The notes below the pieces were generated by a model, which ran no database searches, was not told the DNA's origin, and was given only the letters and a program-made list of their open reading frames with translations. A stretch of 64,000 nt of DNA, taken from Paraburkholderia piptadeniae. GTDB lineage: Bacteria > Pseudomonadota > Gammaproteobacteria > Burkholderiales > Burkholderiaceae. The position numbers were made by a program, and so were the translations under genes. This document shows positions 44,594 through 53,796 of this stretch, piece after piece; the stretch's first letter is position 1, and each line of letters begins with the position of its first letter. The stretch spans positions 301-64,300 of the forward strand of contig NZ_CYGY02000047.1 in NCBI RefSeq assembly GCF_900007165.1, given 5' to 3'.

Positions 44594-45862
44594 CTAGCTT
44601 CTCAGCGATGACAGCTCCGTGCGCTTGCGCTGCAGGAACCGTCGCACGGCCGGATCGCGTTCGAGTCCGATCGCGAAATCGTACGCACCGAGCGCTTCCG
44701 CCGTCGCGCCGGCACGCGCGAGCAGATCGGCGCGCGCGGCCCAGTACGGCTGGTAGTCGGCCAGCCGCGGATCGTCCGCATACGGCTCGAGCGCGTCGAG
44801 CGCCGCCTGCGGGCCGTCGCGTTCCGCCAGCGCGAGCGCGCGGTTCACCGCGACCACAGGCGACGCAGCGATCGCGAGCAGCGCGTCGTAGAGTTGCACG
44901 ACCTCGTCCCAATTCGGACGATGCGTCCGGCAACGATGCACGTGTGCCGACTGCAGCGCGGCCTCGAGCTGAAAGCGTCCGATTGCGTTGAATGCGTTCG
45001 CGCGCCGCAGCAATGCGTCGGCTGCGTCGATCATCGGCGCGTTCCATGTCGCCGGGTCCTGTGCCGACAGCGGCACATAGTCGCCGGCCGCATCGCGTCG
45101 CGCGTCGCACCGCGCCTGCGCGTACAGCATCAGCGCGAGCAGACCCAGCGTTTCCGGCTCCTCGGGCAGTAACTCGACGAGCAGTTGTGCAAGAAACAGC
45201 GCCTCGCCGGTAAGATCGCGCCGCCCGGTATCGCCGCCGACGGGATCGGTCCATCCTTCCGCATACGCCGCATAGACGGCTTCCAGCACCGCGGCGAGCC
45301 GGCCGGGCAACTCCTCGCGCTCGGGCACGCTGAACGGAATGCCCGCTTCGCGGATCTTGTGCTTCGCCCGTACGAGGCGCTTGCTCATCGCGGCTGGCGA
45401 CATCAGGAACGCGGACGCGATCGTCTTCGCTTCGAGCCCCAGCACCACCTGCAGCATCAGCGGCGTGCGAATCGCGGCCTCGAGGGCGGGGTGCGTGCAC
45501 GCGAAAAGCAGCGCAAGCCGCCGGTCGGGCAACGCACCTGCTTCATGCTCGTCGATTTCGTCGGCGAGAATCGCGAGCTGGTTCACCACTTCGCCGCCGA
45601 CACGGTGATGACGCGCGCCGTCGATCGCCCGGCGGCGCGCAACCGTCATCAGCCACGCTTCGGGATTCGCGGGGCAGCCGCGCTCAGGCCAGTCCGCGAG
45701 CGCGGCCGCAAATGCTTCGGCCAGCGCGTCCTCGGCCGCGGCGACGTCGCGCGTGCGCATCGCCAGCAGCGCGACGAGCTTGCCGTAACTGCGGCGAGCG
45801 ACCGCCTCGGCAATCGAACGCGCGGCGCCGTCAGCGTCGCGGCCGCAACTGGACAGACTCAT
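44594..45862 (-). CDS. ECF sigma factor of the ECF42 type
   Basis: The 422-residue protein has a sigma70 region 2 (YGKLVALLAMRTRDVAAAED then ALAEAFAAALADWP), region 4 (AKTIASAFLMSPAAMSKRLV then RAKHKIREAGIPF) and a long C-terminal domain with NRALALAERDGPQAALDAL, as in DUF6596/TPR-like ECF42 sigma factors. ECF42 proteins lack an anti-sigma factor and use their C-terminal extension. They are paired with a DGPF/YciI protein, which is seen here upstream in the same operon with an ATGA overlap. Confidence 0.9.
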   Translation of the reverse strand: MSLSSCGRDADGAARSIAEAVARRSYGKLVALLAMRTRDVAAAEDALAEAFAAALADWPERGCPANPEAWLMTVARRRAIDGARHHRVGGEVVNQLAILADEIDEHEAGALPDRRLALLFACTHPALEAAIRTPLMLQVVLGLEAKTIASAFLMSPAAMSKRLVRAKHKIREAGIPFSVPEREELPGRLAAVLEAVYAAYAEGWTDPVGGDTGRRDLTGEALFLAQLLVELLPEEPETLGLLALMLYAQARCDARRDAAGDYVPLSAQDPATWNAPMIDAADALLRRANAFNAIGRFQLEAALQSAHVHRCRTHRPNWDEVVQLYDALLAIAASPVVAVNRALALAERDGPQAALDALEPYADDPRLADYQPYWAARADLLARAGATAEALGAYDFAIGLERDPAVRRFLQRKRTELSSLRS

Positions 45863-46227
45863 GCAGATGGCGCATCGTAGGGAGCGGTCCAGACCGGGCG
45901 CACTTCCATCAAGCCGTGCGCCGCGCCGGGACAACGCGACGCCCACGAGATCGCCGCGTCCAGATTGGGCGCGTCGATCAGGTAGTAGCCGGCGAGCTGC
46001 TCCTTCGAATCGGAATACGGTCCATCGAGCACCTGCGGCTTGCCGTCGACGAGCCGCACCGTGGTGGCCGTGTTCGTGTGCTGCAGCCGGTTGGCGCCCA
46101 CGAGCACCTCCGCTTTTTTCAAAGACTCGGTGTACGCCTGATACGCGGCGACGCCTTGCTGCCGCTCGCTATCGGTCATCTGGCTCCAGCGGTTTTCTTC
46201 CGAATAGATCATCAACAGGTATTGCAT
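45859..46227 (-). CDS. DGPF/YciI-domain protein
   Basis: About 122 residues from MQYLLMIYSEENRWSQMTDS. The DGPF-type motif reads VLDGPYSDSKEQLAGYYLID and the ending MEVRPVWTAP is typical of the YciI/YCII family. Its stop overlaps the start of the sigma factor (ATGA), so the two are translationally coupled. In ECF42 systems such proteins are expressed under the sigma factor; their enzymatic role is unknown. Confidence 0.9.
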   Translation of the reverse strand: MQYLLMIYSEENRWSQMTDSERQQGVAAYQAYTESLKKAEVLVGANRLQHTNTATTVRLVDGKPQVLDGPYSDSKEQLAGYYLIDAPNLDAAISWASRCPGAAHGLMEVRPVWTAPYDAPSA

Positions 46228-46641
46228 ATGAGCCTCCGTCATGGGGTTGAAGCGGTCGAATACATCGGGCCGCCATCACAATGACGCGCGGGCCGCACGC
46301 CGACGGACATGCGGCGCCGAAAAAATCGCGAACGGCGTACCGACCTTATGCGTCCGCCTCGGTGCGAAGACTGCACGCGCGGGCACTTCGCGCGAGTCCG
46401 CGTTCCCGCGCGGCCGCCGGGACGCCGCGATGCCGCGATGCCGCGATGCGCCGGAAAAAGCAGGTGTTGACCGGTTCGTGAATGGAACCACCAAGTCATA
46501 AAGGTAACTGATGGGCGCGCCTTTGCGCATGTGAACGCTGCCGGAAATTCACGGGTATAAAAGATGCTCACTTCATTGAGGCGTTTGTTCGCGTGCAGGT
46601 TGATGTTCTTGCGGTTCGCCTGACCGCTTCGAGAGGCACCC
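46228..46641. other. Divergent promoter gap with a short tandem repeat
   Basis: This 414-base stretch separates the sigma/DGPF operon from the esterase gene. It includes three direct copies of CCGCGATG at 46425-46448. A purine-rich start region precedes the esterase. An ECF42 target promoter would be expected near 46235-46300, but I cannot assign the motif with certainty. Confidence 0.45.
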
Positions 46642-47892
46642 ATGGACCAATTGCAAGGCTTTGCCGATAGCACTAGCGCGTGGTCTCGACGCGCGCTGAT
46701 CGCGCTTTTCGCGGTGGTCTGTCTTTCCTGTGGCGGTGGTGGCGGAATGTCCAATGGCACGGCATCGGTCGGGACGTCATCGACCCCGTGGGTCGGTACC
46801 TGGGCTGTCGCACCATGGGTCACTGATGCCCAGGGCTTTAACAACGAGACCGTGCGTCAGATCGTGCACACCAGCATCGGCGGGTCCGCCGTGCGTGTGC
46901 AGCTGTCGAACCTTTACGGGAGCGGGGCAGTCGTGATCGGCAACGTTTATGTTGCCCTGCGCGACCGAGGTCCCATTACGGTCGCCAGCAGCACCAGAAT
47001 GATGACGTTCGGAGGCCAGCAAAGCGTGACGCTGCCCGCAGGCGCGTCAATCTCAAGCGACCCTGTTCCCTTCGACGTGCCGCCACTCGCTGATATTGCC
47101 GTCAGCCTGTATCTGCCCGGCGCAGTGCCACCGCGCCCGACGGGTCACGAAGGCTCGCTACAGGACGTCTATGTCGCGCCGGGTAACGTCGGCACTGATC
47201 CGGCCTTCACCGGCTCCACCACTAACCCCAGCGGTCAGGCATATTATTTTTTGACGAACGTCGATGTCCAGAACGCGCAGGCAACGGGCGCGGTGGTGGC
47301 GTTCGGCGCGTCGATCACTGAGGGGCGCGCGTCCAGCAGCAACGCTAATCACCGCTGGCCGAACGATCTTGCCGTACGTCTGATCAACGCCGGCATGGGA
47401 GTCGGTGTACTGAACGAGGGAATCAGCGGCAATGACTTTTTCACCGATAGTTCGGGTGAAGCCGGCCTCAAACGCTTCGATCGCGATGCGTTGCGCCAGC
47501 CGGGAGTGAAGTGGATTATCGTCTCCGACGATGCCGTCAATAACCTCAACACCCCGGCACCCGCCAGCGCACAGGATCTGACCGCCGCGTTTCAACAGTT
47601 GATCGGCCGCGCACATGGGGTAAACATCAAGGTTATCTGCTCTACGCTCACGCCGTTTCGCGGCACGCAATTCTGGACACCCGCGATCGAAGCTACACGT
47701 AAAGAGATCAATGCGTTTGTGCTGAGCCCGTCGAGCGGCTGTGATGCCGTGCTGGACCAGGCTCGCGCCGTGAGCGATCCCGCTGACCCGGCCTCCTTCC
47801 TGCCGGCTTTTAATAGTGGCGATAACCTGCATCCGAACGATGCCGGCATGCAGGCAATCGCCGACGCACTGGACCTCAATAGCCTCAAGTGA
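46642..47892 (+). CDS. Secreted GDSL/SGNH hydrolase
   Basis: The 416-residue protein has an N-terminal signal ending in a possible lipobox (VVCLSC). An all-beta domain (WVGTWAVAPWV, AVRVQLSNLYGSG) precedes the SGNH core: VVAFGASITEGRASS supplies the nucleophile Ser, LNEGISGNDFF the Gly, and DNLHPNDAGMQ the Asp and His. The usual block III GxND is WIIVSDDAVNNL, so the oxyanion Asn context differs. It resembles rhamnogalacturonan-type and sugar esterases. The substrate is unknown. Confidence 0.85.
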   Translation: MDQLQGFADSTSAWSRRALIALFAVVCLSCGGGGGMSNGTASVGTSSTPWVGTWAVAPWVTDAQGFNNETVRQIVHTSIGGSAVRVQLSNLYGSGAVVIGNVYVALRDRGPITVASSTRMMTFGGQQSVTLPAGASISSDPVPFDVPPLADIAVSLYLPGAVPPRPTGHEGSLQDVYVAPGNVGTDPAFTGSTTNPSGQAYYFLTNVDVQNAQATGAVVAFGASITEGRASSSNANHRWPNDLAVRLINAGMGVGVLNEGISGNDFFTDSSGEAGLKRFDRDALRQPGVKWIIVSDDAVNNLNTPAPASAQDLTAAFQQLIGRAHGVNIKVICSTLTPFRGTQFWTPAIEATRKEINAFVLSPSSGCDAVLDQARAVSDPADPASFLPAFNSGDNLHPNDAGMQAIADALDLNSLK

Positions 47893-48405
47893 CGACGTCA
47901 CCCTGGGCTGTTCATCCTGCGTGCGCATTCTCAGCAAAGGACGCCGGCCGTCCGGGCGGGGTTATCGAGTAGCGTCGAGCTTCCGGCTGCGGCCATCACG
48001 AGACATTGGGCAGGCTTGCGATACGGTCACACGAATGTCTCATCCGTATTCGAAATCGGCGCAATTCGCGCTACGTCGATTCCGCGATGCTGGGCTGCGC
48101 ACCGGCTGCTTTGCCCTCGCTCATCTAACGGAAGCCATCTTAAGTTTCTGCTGCAAAGGTAATACGCCGAACGCGGCAGTTAATTCCTCCTTTCGTAAAT
48201 TGCACGCCCGATTCGTAATCCACGTCCTATAGTTGTTCAGCACGCACGGAAATAAAAACGAAAGGCGGTAGCCCCGAAAGCCGAAGTGCAGCGCGGTCTC
48301 CTGAGGTTGTCCATTCCGGTTCGAGCGCGCTCGTGAAGCAGGCTGTATCCAGCGATGCTGTACCGGCCATCGCGACATGGCGTCAGGATCATGAAGGGAA
48401 AAACA
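47893..48405. other. 513-bp gap
   Basis: No gene with support. It separates two secreted-hydrolase genes reading the same way. No T-run terminator is clear. Two open frames cover part of it but lack domain signs. Confidence 0.45.
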
Positions 48406-49659
48406 ATGGCAACTTCCCGCTTTGTTAGCTACTCAGCGTGTGTGCTTTCGCGTGGCTTGCATGCGGTTGTACTGGCAACTGCAATTGGCGTGGCGGTTCC
48501 CGGTTGCGGTGGTGACGACACGTCAGCATCGAGCGAGCCGGCATTCGCCACCGCAGCGCGCCCGCAGATCAACGCATTGCTCGCGGACACGATGACGTCG
48601 GGTGCCGTCGTGTATGTGCAGTCGCCGAACGGCGACTGGCTCGAATCGTTCGGAACGGCAGTGCGGGGCACGAACACGCCGATACCGACAACCGCTCACT
48701 TTCGCGTCGGCAGCGTGACGAAAACCTGGACTGGCACGGTGATTCTGCAACTCGTGCAGGAAAGGAAGCTAAGGCTGAGCGACCCCATCGGCAAATACAT
48801 CGCGAACGTGCCCAACGGCGACCAGATCACGATTGAGCAATTGCTGACGATGCGCAGCGGCCTCTACAACTATTCGACCAGTCTCGCCTTCAATCAGACG
48901 CTCGATTCGCAGCCGAACAAAGTGTGGACCACCACGGAACTGCTGGACATCGGATTTAGCCAGCCGGTGTATTTCGCACCGGGGGCGGATTTTCGCTATT
49001 CGAACACGAACACGGTGTTGCTTGGACTCGTCATCGAGCAGCTAACGGGGATGAGTGCCGCGGATGCGATGAAGGCGCGTCTTTTTACGCCACTCAGCTT
49101 AACTGATACGTTCCTTCCGCCGCAGGACGACACCTCGCTGCCGGCGCCGTCGCCACATGGCTACCAGTGGGGTACGAATGCCGAGACGGCAGATAGCGAG
49201 GCGCTATCCCCTGAGCGTCAGGCGGCCGCGAAGAACGGGACGTTGCAACCCACCGATGTGACCGGTGTGAGCACATCCTGGGGCTGGACTGCCGGCTCGG
49301 GCAATTCGACCGTGAAGGAACTGGCGGCGTACGTGCAACGGATGGTGGGCGGCGGCTACCTGAACGCCGATCTGCAGGCACAACGGCTCGCCAGTTGCCA
49401 GTCGGTCCAGCCGTCGGACCCGATGGCCGCCAGTTACTGCCTCGGCCTGGCCAAATTCGGCACGTTTTACGGACACACGGGCGAAATACCGGGCTTCAAT
49501 ACGTTCATGGGCTACGATCCGGCAACGAAAACGACGATCGTCACGTGGACGACGACGGCTGCGGCGCCCGATGGCCGCGCGCCCGCGAACGTCATCGCGC
49601 AGATCCTCATGGGAGAACTCAGCAAGGCATCGGAAGTGCCGAGCGAGGGGCGGCCTTAG
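48406..49659 (+). CDS. Serine beta-lactamase-fold hydrolase (class C/EstB/DD-peptidase-like)
   Basis: About 417 residues from the ATG after GAAGGGA. The leader ends in a lipoprotein-like VAVPGC. Catalytic motifs are SVTK (near 103-106, in RVGSVTKTWTG), YSN (near 200, in DFRYSNTNTVLL) and HTG (near 356, in YGHTGEIPGF). This order fits family S12: D-alanyl-D-alanine carboxypeptidases, esterases of the EstB type and class C enzymes. No evidence for antibiotic resistance comes from sequence alone. Confidence 0.85.
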   Translation: MATSRFVSYSACVLSRGLHAVVLATAIGVAVPGCGGDDTSASSEPAFATAARPQINALLADTMTSGAVVYVQSPNGDWLESFGTAVRGTNTPIPTTAHFRVGSVTKTWTGTVILQLVQERKLRLSDPIGKYIANVPNGDQITIEQLLTMRSGLYNYSTSLAFNQTLDSQPNKVWTTTELLDIGFSQPVYFAPGADFRYSNTNTVLLGLVIEQLTGMSAADAMKARLFTPLSLTDTFLPPQDDTSLPAPSPHGYQWGTNAETADSEALSPERQAAAKNGTLQPTDVTGVSTSWGWTAGSGNSTVKELAAYVQRMVGGGYLNADLQAQRLASCQSVQPSDPMAASYCLGLAKFGTFYGHTGEIPGFNTFMGYDPATKTTIVTWTTTAAAPDGRAPANVIAQILMGELSKASEVPSEGRP

Positions 49660-49824
49660 CTGAAGCGATGCGGCCGGCTGGCGCAAGGACTTGATGATGT
49701 TCAAGGGCCTGCCTGTTCCCAAGGCCTTTCGGTATTTGAGGACCAGCATATCGCGCCCCTTGCCATGCTGACCATTCATCTCACTTCAATGGCCGTTGCA
49801 CTCGGAATAAGAGACGCCGAACGC

Positions 49825-50742
49825 TCAGTCCGACACAGCGGACCTGTCGCGAAACAACCGGGCCTCTTCACGAAGCCACGTCGTGAACAGGCGAAGACCT
49901 CTTTTAGGACGTGGCGAGGACATCTCCACGAGGCGATACGAGAAACCCTGCAGACAAGGGCCGTCGATACGGCGCATGCGTCCCGTGCGTAGTTCTTCGT
50001 CTATCAGTACATTGCTGCACATCAGCGGACCCAGGCCACACTCGGCGGCATACAGCGCGAGCATTTCCTCGCTGTACCATGAAATGCGAAAGTCGACCGT
50101 TTGATCGTGTTCGACAAGCGCGAGCCAGGCGGACCAGTCCGGTGCATTCAGCGCGCGGTTTTCCCACTTATAAGCAAGCAACGGACGTTTGCGAAAGTCC
50201 TCGATCGTCGGAATACGATCCTCAGGACAAATGCCACGATCGGCAACTGCGATATAACAGTCCTCCAGAATCACGGATTCCCGATGATCCGTTTCGACGG
50301 TGCCATACCGGATGGCAAGGTCGATATCGTCGGCACGCAGATCGACAGCTTTCTCCGAACCGTGGATATGCACCGTGATGTCCGGGTGGATTGCATTGAA
50401 TTGCGATAGCCTGGGCATCAGCCAGCGTTCGGCAAAGGCACGGGTGGCCGAGATCTGGATCGAGTCTTCGTTTGCACGGGCATTGACAAGCTCGAACGCC
50501 TGAGCGATCTGGTCGAAGCCATCTCTCAGGATCGGGTAGATTGCTTTACCCACGGGAGTGAGCGTCACGGCACGGCCCGTTCTTTCGAAAAGTTTGTGCC
50601 CGATGCGCGCCTCGAGTTGTCGAATCTGATGGCTCACCGCCGTGATCGTCACGGACAACTCAGCCGCGGCAGTAGTAAAGCTCTGATGTCGGGCTGCAGC
50701 TTCGAATGCGCGGATTGAATTCAGCGGTGGCAACTTGCGCAT
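49825..50742 (-). CDS. LysR-family regulator, GcvA-like
   Basis: The 305-residue protein starts MRKLPPLNSIRAFEAAARHQ, a GcvA-type N-terminus, with SFTTAAAELSVTITAVSHQI as the DNA-binding helix-turn-helix. The effector domain includes IHPDITVHIHGSEKAVDLRA and DIDLAIRYG. It lies beside the DUF1989/amidase/azoreductase operon and faces the same way, so it may regulate the divergent promoter region near 53600-53720. Confidence 0.9.
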   Translation of the reverse strand: MRKLPPLNSIRAFEAAARHQSFTTAAAELSVTITAVSHQIRQLEARIGHKLFERTGRAVTLTPVGKAIYPILRDGFDQIAQAFELVNARANEDSIQISATRAFAERWLMPRLSQFNAIHPDITVHIHGSEKAVDLRADDIDLAIRYGTVETDHRESVILEDCYIAVADRGICPEDRIPTIEDFRKRPLLAYKWENRALNAPDWSAWLALVEHDQTVDFRISWYSEEMLALYAAECGLGPLMCSNVLIDEELRTGRMRRIDGPCLQGFSYRLVEMSSPRPKRGLRLFTTWLREEARLFRDRSAVSD

Positions 50743-50883
50743 GGCGAAATACCTTCATCCGGACGGCCGGTTGCAGTGAATGGATTTTACCGGATAAGGC
50801 AGTGCGCGCCCGTCCAGGGCGCCACGACGATTTCCTCGACATCACGGCGACCGGCCCGGCCACCGCAGTGTGCCGAAGTGGGT

Positions 50884-51498
50884 TCAGCCGATCGAATAGT
50901 GCGCGTCGGTGGGCATCATCCCGTTGACGGCCGTAACATCCTGCGGGCAGGCCGATAACACGACTATAAGATCCATTTCCGCGCGCAGTGCGACGTACTG
51001 GCCTGCCTGACTGACGGGCGGCGCGAATTCGAGGCGACCATTCCCGTGTACGGGCACGTTCATGAACAGATTCAGCGGACAGGGCGTTTCGTTCGACTTC
51101 AGTCCAAGACTGCCGAGCGCAGCGGCGAGATTGTCGGTGCAGCTGTCGTGATGGCCGACGACACCCAGTTGCTCATAGCGGTGTTTGTCGCAGGCAGCGA
51201 TTAGCGTGTCGTGCACACCAGGTGTCGTGTCTTCGACAAGTGTCAGTATCGCCCGGCGATGGTTCGTGCGCAGTGTGTCGCCTACCTTCGGCACGAGCTT
51301 CAACATCGACGCGCGGCTATGCTCCATCGACATCGATTCGCCGATGTCTTGCTGATTGAACGCCCACGTGTCGACTACCTGATGACCGTGCGTATTGATG
51401 ACCTTGATTGTCATCCCACTGGCAAGCTTGACCGCTACGCCGCTACGCGCGGGAATACGGAAGAGCGTGCTGTCGAAGCGAGAGGACGTCGGGTTCAT
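50884..51498 (-). CDS. DUF1989 protein (urea carboxylase-associated family)
   Basis: About 204 residues from MNPTSSRFDSTLFRIPARSG; the ATG after GGAGAACAAC is preferred to longer starts. Family blocks are INTHGHQVVDTWAFNQQDIG, MSMEHSRASMLKLVPKVGDT, LRTNHRRAILTLVEDTTPGVH and ETPCPLNLFMNVPVHGNGRL. DUF1989 proteins sit with urea amidolyase and amide-degrading genes. It lies directly after the amidase, 20 bases downstream. The function is unproven; a C-N hydrolysis accessory role is likely. Confidence 0.85.
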   Translation of the reverse strand: MNPTSSRFDSTLFRIPARSGVAVKLASGMTIKVINTHGHQVVDTWAFNQQDIGESMSMEHSRASMLKLVPKVGDTLRTNHRRAILTLVEDTTPGVHDTLIAACDKHRYEQLGVVGHHDSCTDNLAAALGSLGLKSNETPCPLNLFMNVPVHGNGRLEFAPPVSQAGQYVALRAEMDLIVVLSACPQDVTAVNGMMPTDAHYSIG

Positions 51499-51518
51499 TA
51501 GTTGTTCTCCATGAAAAT

Positions 51519-52892
51519 TCATTCGGTCGGTCGAGACATCAGCGTCGACTCGACCGCGAGGCACGCGCACAACAGTCGATCGTCGTGCCCTTGCTGGACG
51601 GAAAAGAGCACTGACGTAGGCAGGCCCTCCCGATCGACGCCGGACGGCATGGCGACACCTGGCATATCGAGGAGACTACCTGGCATCGTAAGGGAAAGCG
51701 TCTCCAGATTGGTTGCGGCAAACAGGCTGTCATCGGCCTCGAGCGCGGCAAGCGACGGTGCGACATGCTTGACGGCAGGCGTGACCAGCACAGCGTCGCC
51801 TAGTTCGTGCAGCATGTTCAGCATGAGCTCGGCGCGCAGCGTACGGATGCGTGCTTCCGCGTGCCGATCGATGCCTTTGGCGGCTAGTAGTCTGTTTCGA
51901 ACACGACGATCGATCTGATCGCCTCGCTCGCCTTCGACGACTTGCTGAAGCAGTGACCACGCCTCGATGGCACCGAGCCAGCCCTGCGTCGCAATCGCCT
52001 GACGCGTGCGCTTGAACGCTTCGACGGGGCGTTCTTCGACGCGCGCGCCGCGTTCGCGCAAGCGCGTCACCACGCTGCGCACATTCCGCGCGACATCCGG
52101 CTGGAGCGTCGGGTCCTCGAGCACCGACGAATCGACGACGAACCGAACCTGCTCCAGCGGCGTCGCACACACATCAGGATTCGCGCGCCCGCGCATCGCG
52201 CTGTCGAGGAGCACACAGTCTTCGACGGTACGGGTGAGTGGCCCGAGACTATCGAGAGTGACGGCCAGCGGGTGTACGCCGTCCATGTCGTAACGGCCGG
52301 TCGATGCGCGAAAGCCGACCAGTCCGTTGAACGCCGCCGGCACACGGATCGACCCGGCTGTATCGGTGCCGATTGCCGCCGTCACGAGGCCGCGTTGCAC
52401 CGCGATCGCGGACCCGGACGACGAACCGCCGGGCGCACGCGGCGCCGCTGCATGGAAGTCCGCAGTTGGCGTGCCGAAGTGCGGATTGAGTCCAAGACCC
52501 GAGAAGGCGAATTCACTCAGGTTCGTCTTGCCAACCGGAATCATGCCGATTGCCCGCATGGCCGTAATCACAGCCGCGTTTCGGGATGCCGGCCGTGAGT
52601 CGATGCGTGTAATCGATCCGGCAGTCGTTCTGCTACCTGCCACGTCGATCATGTCTTTTACGGCAAACGGAATGCCGTCGAGCCGGCCAAGCGGCGCGCC
52701 TGATCTGCGCCGGTGCGCGGATTTCACGGCGTCGTCGTGCGCCCACTCGATGAACGAGATGAAAACGCCACGCGCCGCGCGCGATTTCCTGATCGCGGTA
52801 CTGACCAGGTCGACCGCGTCGATGCTTCCATCTTGCAGCTTCAACGCAGTCCCGGCCATCGTCAAATGGGTGTGCATGGACGTTCGGGTCAT
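51519..52892 (-). CDS. Amidase (amidase signature family)
   Basis: The 457-residue protein has the Ser-cisSer-Lys triad: Lys in GIPFAVKDMIDVAGS, the Ser loop in APGGSSSGSAIAVQRGLV and the nucleophile region GTDTAGSIRVPAAFNGLVGF. It hydrolyses an amide bond; the exact substrate is not visible. It lies between DUF1989 (downstream) and the azoreductase (upstream, 10 bases), all on the minus strand, so one operon is likely. Confidence 0.92.
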   Translation of the reverse strand: MTRTSMHTHLTMAGTALKLQDGSIDAVDLVSTAIRKSRAARGVFISFIEWAHDDAVKSAHRRRSGAPLGRLDGIPFAVKDMIDVAGSRTTAGSITRIDSRPASRNAAVITAMRAIGMIPVGKTNLSEFAFSGLGLNPHFGTPTADFHAAAPRAPGGSSSGSAIAVQRGLVTAAIGTDTAGSIRVPAAFNGLVGFRASTGRYDMDGVHPLAVTLDSLGPLTRTVEDCVLLDSAMRGRANPDVCATPLEQVRFVVDSSVLEDPTLQPDVARNVRSVVTRLRERGARVEERPVEAFKRTRQAIATQGWLGAIEAWSLLQQVVEGERGDQIDRRVRNRLLAAKGIDRHAEARIRTLRAELMLNMLHELGDAVLVTPAVKHVAPSLAALEADDSLFAATNLETLSLTMPGSLLDMPGVAMPSGVDREGLPTSVLFSVQQGHDDRLLCACLAVESTLMSRPTE

Positions 52893-52901
52893 ATCGGGCT
52901 T

Positions 52902-53549
52902 CTAGCGAACGCCCCCCAGTTGACGGACCAGAACTGGTACCTCAGCGAACGCGCTGGCTACCGATGCTTCATGTCGTGCGTCGCCGAATTCCTGATAGCT
53001 GATGCTGATCGCGTGGCTTTCTTCAACGCCCAGATAGTGCGCGCAGGTCAGGATGTGGGTTTCGAGGTGATTCATCTTTTCGCGGACGCCGCCGGGTCCG
53101 AATCCGAACTCACCATGCGAGCTCAGAATGACGAGCTTCTTGCCGCGCATGACCGGCTCTAGTGGAAAGTCCCCGCGTGCGAGATCGAAAGTGAACGTCT
53201 TGCCGATACGAATGACCTTGTCGAACCACGACTTCAGTGCCGCGGGCATCCCGTAGTTATACATTGGCGTGCCAATCACGATCAGATCCGCGCGGTCGAT
53301 CTCATCGATCAGTTCGTCGGACAGACGCATTATTTCGCGTTGCTCCGGCGTGACGTTCTCTTGAGGGGTGAAGACGGCGGCGATCCAGTCTTCTGTGATG
53401 ATGGGCGGCGGATTGGCTCCAACATCACGGGTAATGATTTTTGCGGCGGGCTCGATCTGAATCCATGCATCGATGAAGGCGCCGGAAAGCTTGCGGCTGA
53501 GCGACCGGCCATTGCGCGCACTGGCATTGATGTGAAGAAGGGTAGTCAT
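52902..53549 (-). CDS. FMN-dependent NADH-azoreductase (AzoR-like)
   Basis: The 215-residue protein has the AzoR/flavodoxin-like fold: LLHINASARNGRSLSRKLSG near the N-terminus for FMN phosphate, IVIGTPMYNYGMPAALKSWF and LVILSSHGEFGFGPGG near the flavin ring. These enzymes reduce quinones and azo compounds with NADH. It is the first gene of the minus-strand operon and diverges from the NCS1 permease. Confidence 0.9.
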   Translation of the reverse strand: MTTLLHINASARNGRSLSRKLSGAFIDAWIQIEPAAKIITRDVGANPPPIITEDWIAAVFTPQENVTPEQREIMRLSDELIDEIDRADLIVIGTPMYNYGMPAALKSWFDKVIRIGKTFTFDLARGDFPLEPVMRGKKLVILSSHGEFGFGPGGVREKMNHLETHILTCAHYLGVEESHAISISYQEFGDARHEASVASAFAEVPVLVRQLGGVR

Positions 53550-53606
53550 GGCGTGTGCATTCCTTTGCTTGCTAAAACTGAAAGATCAGGCACACCGATT
53601 TAGACA

Positions 53607-53620
53607 TAACGCTTGCGTTA
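53607..53620. promoter_or_regulatory. Inverted repeat in divergent promoter, site 1
   Basis: TAACGC and GCGTTA form 6-bp arms around TT at 53607-53620. It is the closest of three palindromes to the azoreductase start. Confidence 0.55.
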
Positions 53621-53647
53621 GCGCGATTGATGAATTTTTCTTTCGCG

Positions 53648-53662
53648 TTGAGAAAAACTCAA
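53648..53662. promoter_or_regulatory. Inverted repeat in divergent promoter, site 2
   Basis: TTGAG (53648-53652) and CTCAA (53658-53662) flank AAAAA. It shares its TTGAG half-site with site 3, so the same protein probably binds both. Confidence 0.6.
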
Positions 53663-53693
53663 CTGCGATGGGCGCGCGGCGGATGTCGCATTT

Positions 53694-53713
53694 TTCTCAA
53701 CGACGGTTGAGAA
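53694..53713. promoter_or_regulatory. Inverted repeat in divergent promoter, site 3
   Basis: TTCTCAA (53694-53700) and TTGAGAA (53707-53713) form perfect 7-bp arms around six bases. It lies 83 bases before the NCS1 permease start. The LysR protein at 49825 is the nearest candidate binder. Confidence 0.65.
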
Positions 53714-53796
53714 TTCATCGATTTCGCCGTTTATTTGTCTCCGTTTAAATCCGGACTCAGCGAACCAGAGTCGCGAGATCCCAGGAGGAGACAGTC

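Noticed and set aside
46425..46448. Three copies of CCGCGATG
   Set aside because: Too short and too few to be a functional repeat array; no CRISPR-like spacing.
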